Below, one piece after another: positions 38,154-38,871 of a stretch of 38,871 bases of DNA. The position numbers and the translations under genes are program-made. The notes beneath the pieces were generated by a model, which saw only the letters and a list, made by a program, of their open reading frames with translations, ran no database searches and was not told the origin of the DNA. The stretch comes from Candidatus Bipolaricaulota bacterium (GTDB taxonomy: Bacteria; Bipolaricaulota; Bipolaricaulia; RBG-16-55-9; DRXL01), in the NCBI GenBank assembly GCA_025060395.1, contig JANXCC010000013.1:1-38871 (forward strand), read 5' to 3'. The stretch's first letter is position 1, and the number at the start of each line of letters is the position of its first letter.

Positions 38154-38636
38154 TCATCCCCCTTGCGAGAGTTCGAGCTCGCGCACTTGCTGGGCTAATT
38201 TCTGCATGCGTTCCTTGGCCTTCTCGGCTATGCGTCGCACTCTTTCGGGATCTAGATCAAACTCACGGCTCAGCTCCGCGTCGCAATCGCAGATCTCCTC
38301 GGCAGCTTCTTCGAGGATTTCCGCGATGCTCTTGCCCTCGTAGCGCTCCCTCAACCGTACCCCTTCCTCTATAAACTGCATGACCAAATTCTCCAGTTGT
38401 TGGGCGAACGATTGGGATACCTTTTGAGGGTCCTCTCCCTGAAGGGCAACCCGCTCGAAGGCTTCTTGTCTCAACTGATTAAAGCGTTGATCGAACCTGC
38501 GCGCGCTCTCCAAGAGCCGCTCCTGATCAGAAGCCGTAATCCTTCCTGCTTGAAGCCCTAGCTCGTAGAAAGCCGTTATATTGATGGGGGTGTCTAACAT
38601 CTGCCACGCTTGTTGAATGCGCTCTTCCTGCGTCAT
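38154..38636 (-). CDS. Helical acidic protein of unknown function
   Basis: I do not recognise this 160-residue protein. It is predicted all-helical and rich in Glu, Gln and Arg, with coiled-coil-like stretches such as RRFDQRFNQLRQEAFERVAL and a CDCD element near residue 119. There is no signal or membrane segment. AAAAGGAGGTG lies about 11 bases before the ATG, and a -10-like TAAGAT is just upstream. The next gene upstream is a Crp/Fnr regulator fragment in the same direction, 77 bp away. Confidence 0.7.
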   Translation of the reverse strand: MTQEERIQQAWQMLDTPINITAFYELGLQAGRITASDQERLLESARRFDQRFNQLRQEAFERVALQGEDPQKVSQSFAQQLENLVMQFIEEGVRLRERYEGKSIAEILEEAAEEICDCDAELSREFDLDPERVRRIAEKAKERMQKLAQQVRELELSQGG

Positions 38637-38713
38637 CACTTCTTCACCTCCTTTTATCTTAACCTCGACGAAGCCTGACTGTCCGCTTGCAGACACTTTG
38701 CACAAAACGCTTT

Positions 38714-38871
38714 TCAGATCAGACTTTTCGCCAACTCGCGCAATGCTTCTTCTTGTAGAATCAGCGCTTTTCTAGACTCTCGCGCGATCCACCTCCGCTC
38801 CCGCCATTCGCTCAGCACCTGATTGACCGTTGTCCGTCGCGCATCAATCATCTGGCCCAAGAGATCATAGC
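38714..38871 (-). CDS. Crp/Fnr-family regulator, C-terminal fragment (5' end outside window)
   Basis: The minus-strand frame is open to the right window edge and codes 51 residues before a stop: LLGQMIDARRTTVNQVL, then SEWRERRWIARE and a helical end. This is the recognition helix and wing of a Crp/Fnr helix-turn-helix domain. The recognition helix differs from both regulators in the cytochrome region. It is the third Crp/Fnr-type protein of the window. Confidence 0.75.
   Translation of the reverse strand, partial: YDLLGQMIDARRTTVNQVLSEWRERRWIARESRKALILQEEALRELAKSLI

Overview
The window is bacterial DNA, about 58% G+C by eye, with sigma70-type promoters, clear Shine-Dalgarno sites and many 4-bp ATGA gene overlaps. 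The gene content points to an anaerobic or facultatively anaerobic, respiratory, probably uncultured bacterium with a very large c-type cytochrome complement. I cannot fix the phylum from sequence alone. A window of about 39 kb is the size of a fosmid insert, but nothing in the sequence proves that origin.

Region 1 (1-4329): the 3' part of a DUF1156-type adenine DNA methylase followed by a DUF499-type P-loop ATPase, probably the end of a defence or modification island that continues to the left. Region 2 (4333-9481): housekeeping genes, namely a TIGR01777 epimerase, then pncB-pncA-SDR-unknown chained by 4-bp overlaps, then tRNA-Gly(GCC). Region 3 (9490-22600, all minus strand): a secreted beta-helix protein, two tandem hexaheme cytochromes, the System II cytochrome c maturation genes (ResA/TlpA, a ResB with extra metal-binding domains, CcsA), an ArsR regulator with an octaheme cytochrome, an FNR-like regulator with a hydroxylamine-oxidoreductase-family octaheme protein, an octaheme nitrite reductase with a CxxCK heme and a Tyr-x-Cys pair, and a second Crp/Fnr regulator. 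Region 4 (22749-32307, plus strand): one operon-like run of nine genes, Rieske - cytochrome b - 9-heme - 19-heme - 7-heme - b561-type - 9-heme - b561-type - 19-heme. It encodes 63 c-type heme sites and looks like a quinol-linked electron-transfer assembly. Region 5 (32314-33300): tRNA-Leu(TAA), initiator tRNA-Met and a second CAT tRNA, each with its own promoter, then smpB. Region 6 (33287-38871): a TetR gene with a palindrome over its transcription start, a branched-chain-type ABC substrate-binding protein and two permeases without ATPases, a broken HTH-PIN gene, a gene-poor stretch, a helical unknown protein, and the C-terminus of a third Crp/Fnr protein.

Across regions 3 and 4, ten proteins carry 99 c-type heme attachment motifs: 96 CxxCH, one CxxCK, one CX3CH and one CX4CH. 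Three promoters (hexaheme cytochrome, ResA operon, Rieske operon) carry FNR-like boxes whose centres lie exactly 52.5 bp upstream of the first base of the -10 hexamer. The Crp/Fnr protein at 19266-19994 has the FNR cysteine pattern C-x2-C-x5-C plus a fourth cysteine, and a perfect FNR box lies in front of its own gene. The parts fit one story: under low oxygen an FNR-like switch turns on a quinol-linked multiheme relay, the machinery that matures its hemes, and periplasmic nitrogen-oxide reductases. This linkage is inferred from arrangement and motifs, not demonstrated.
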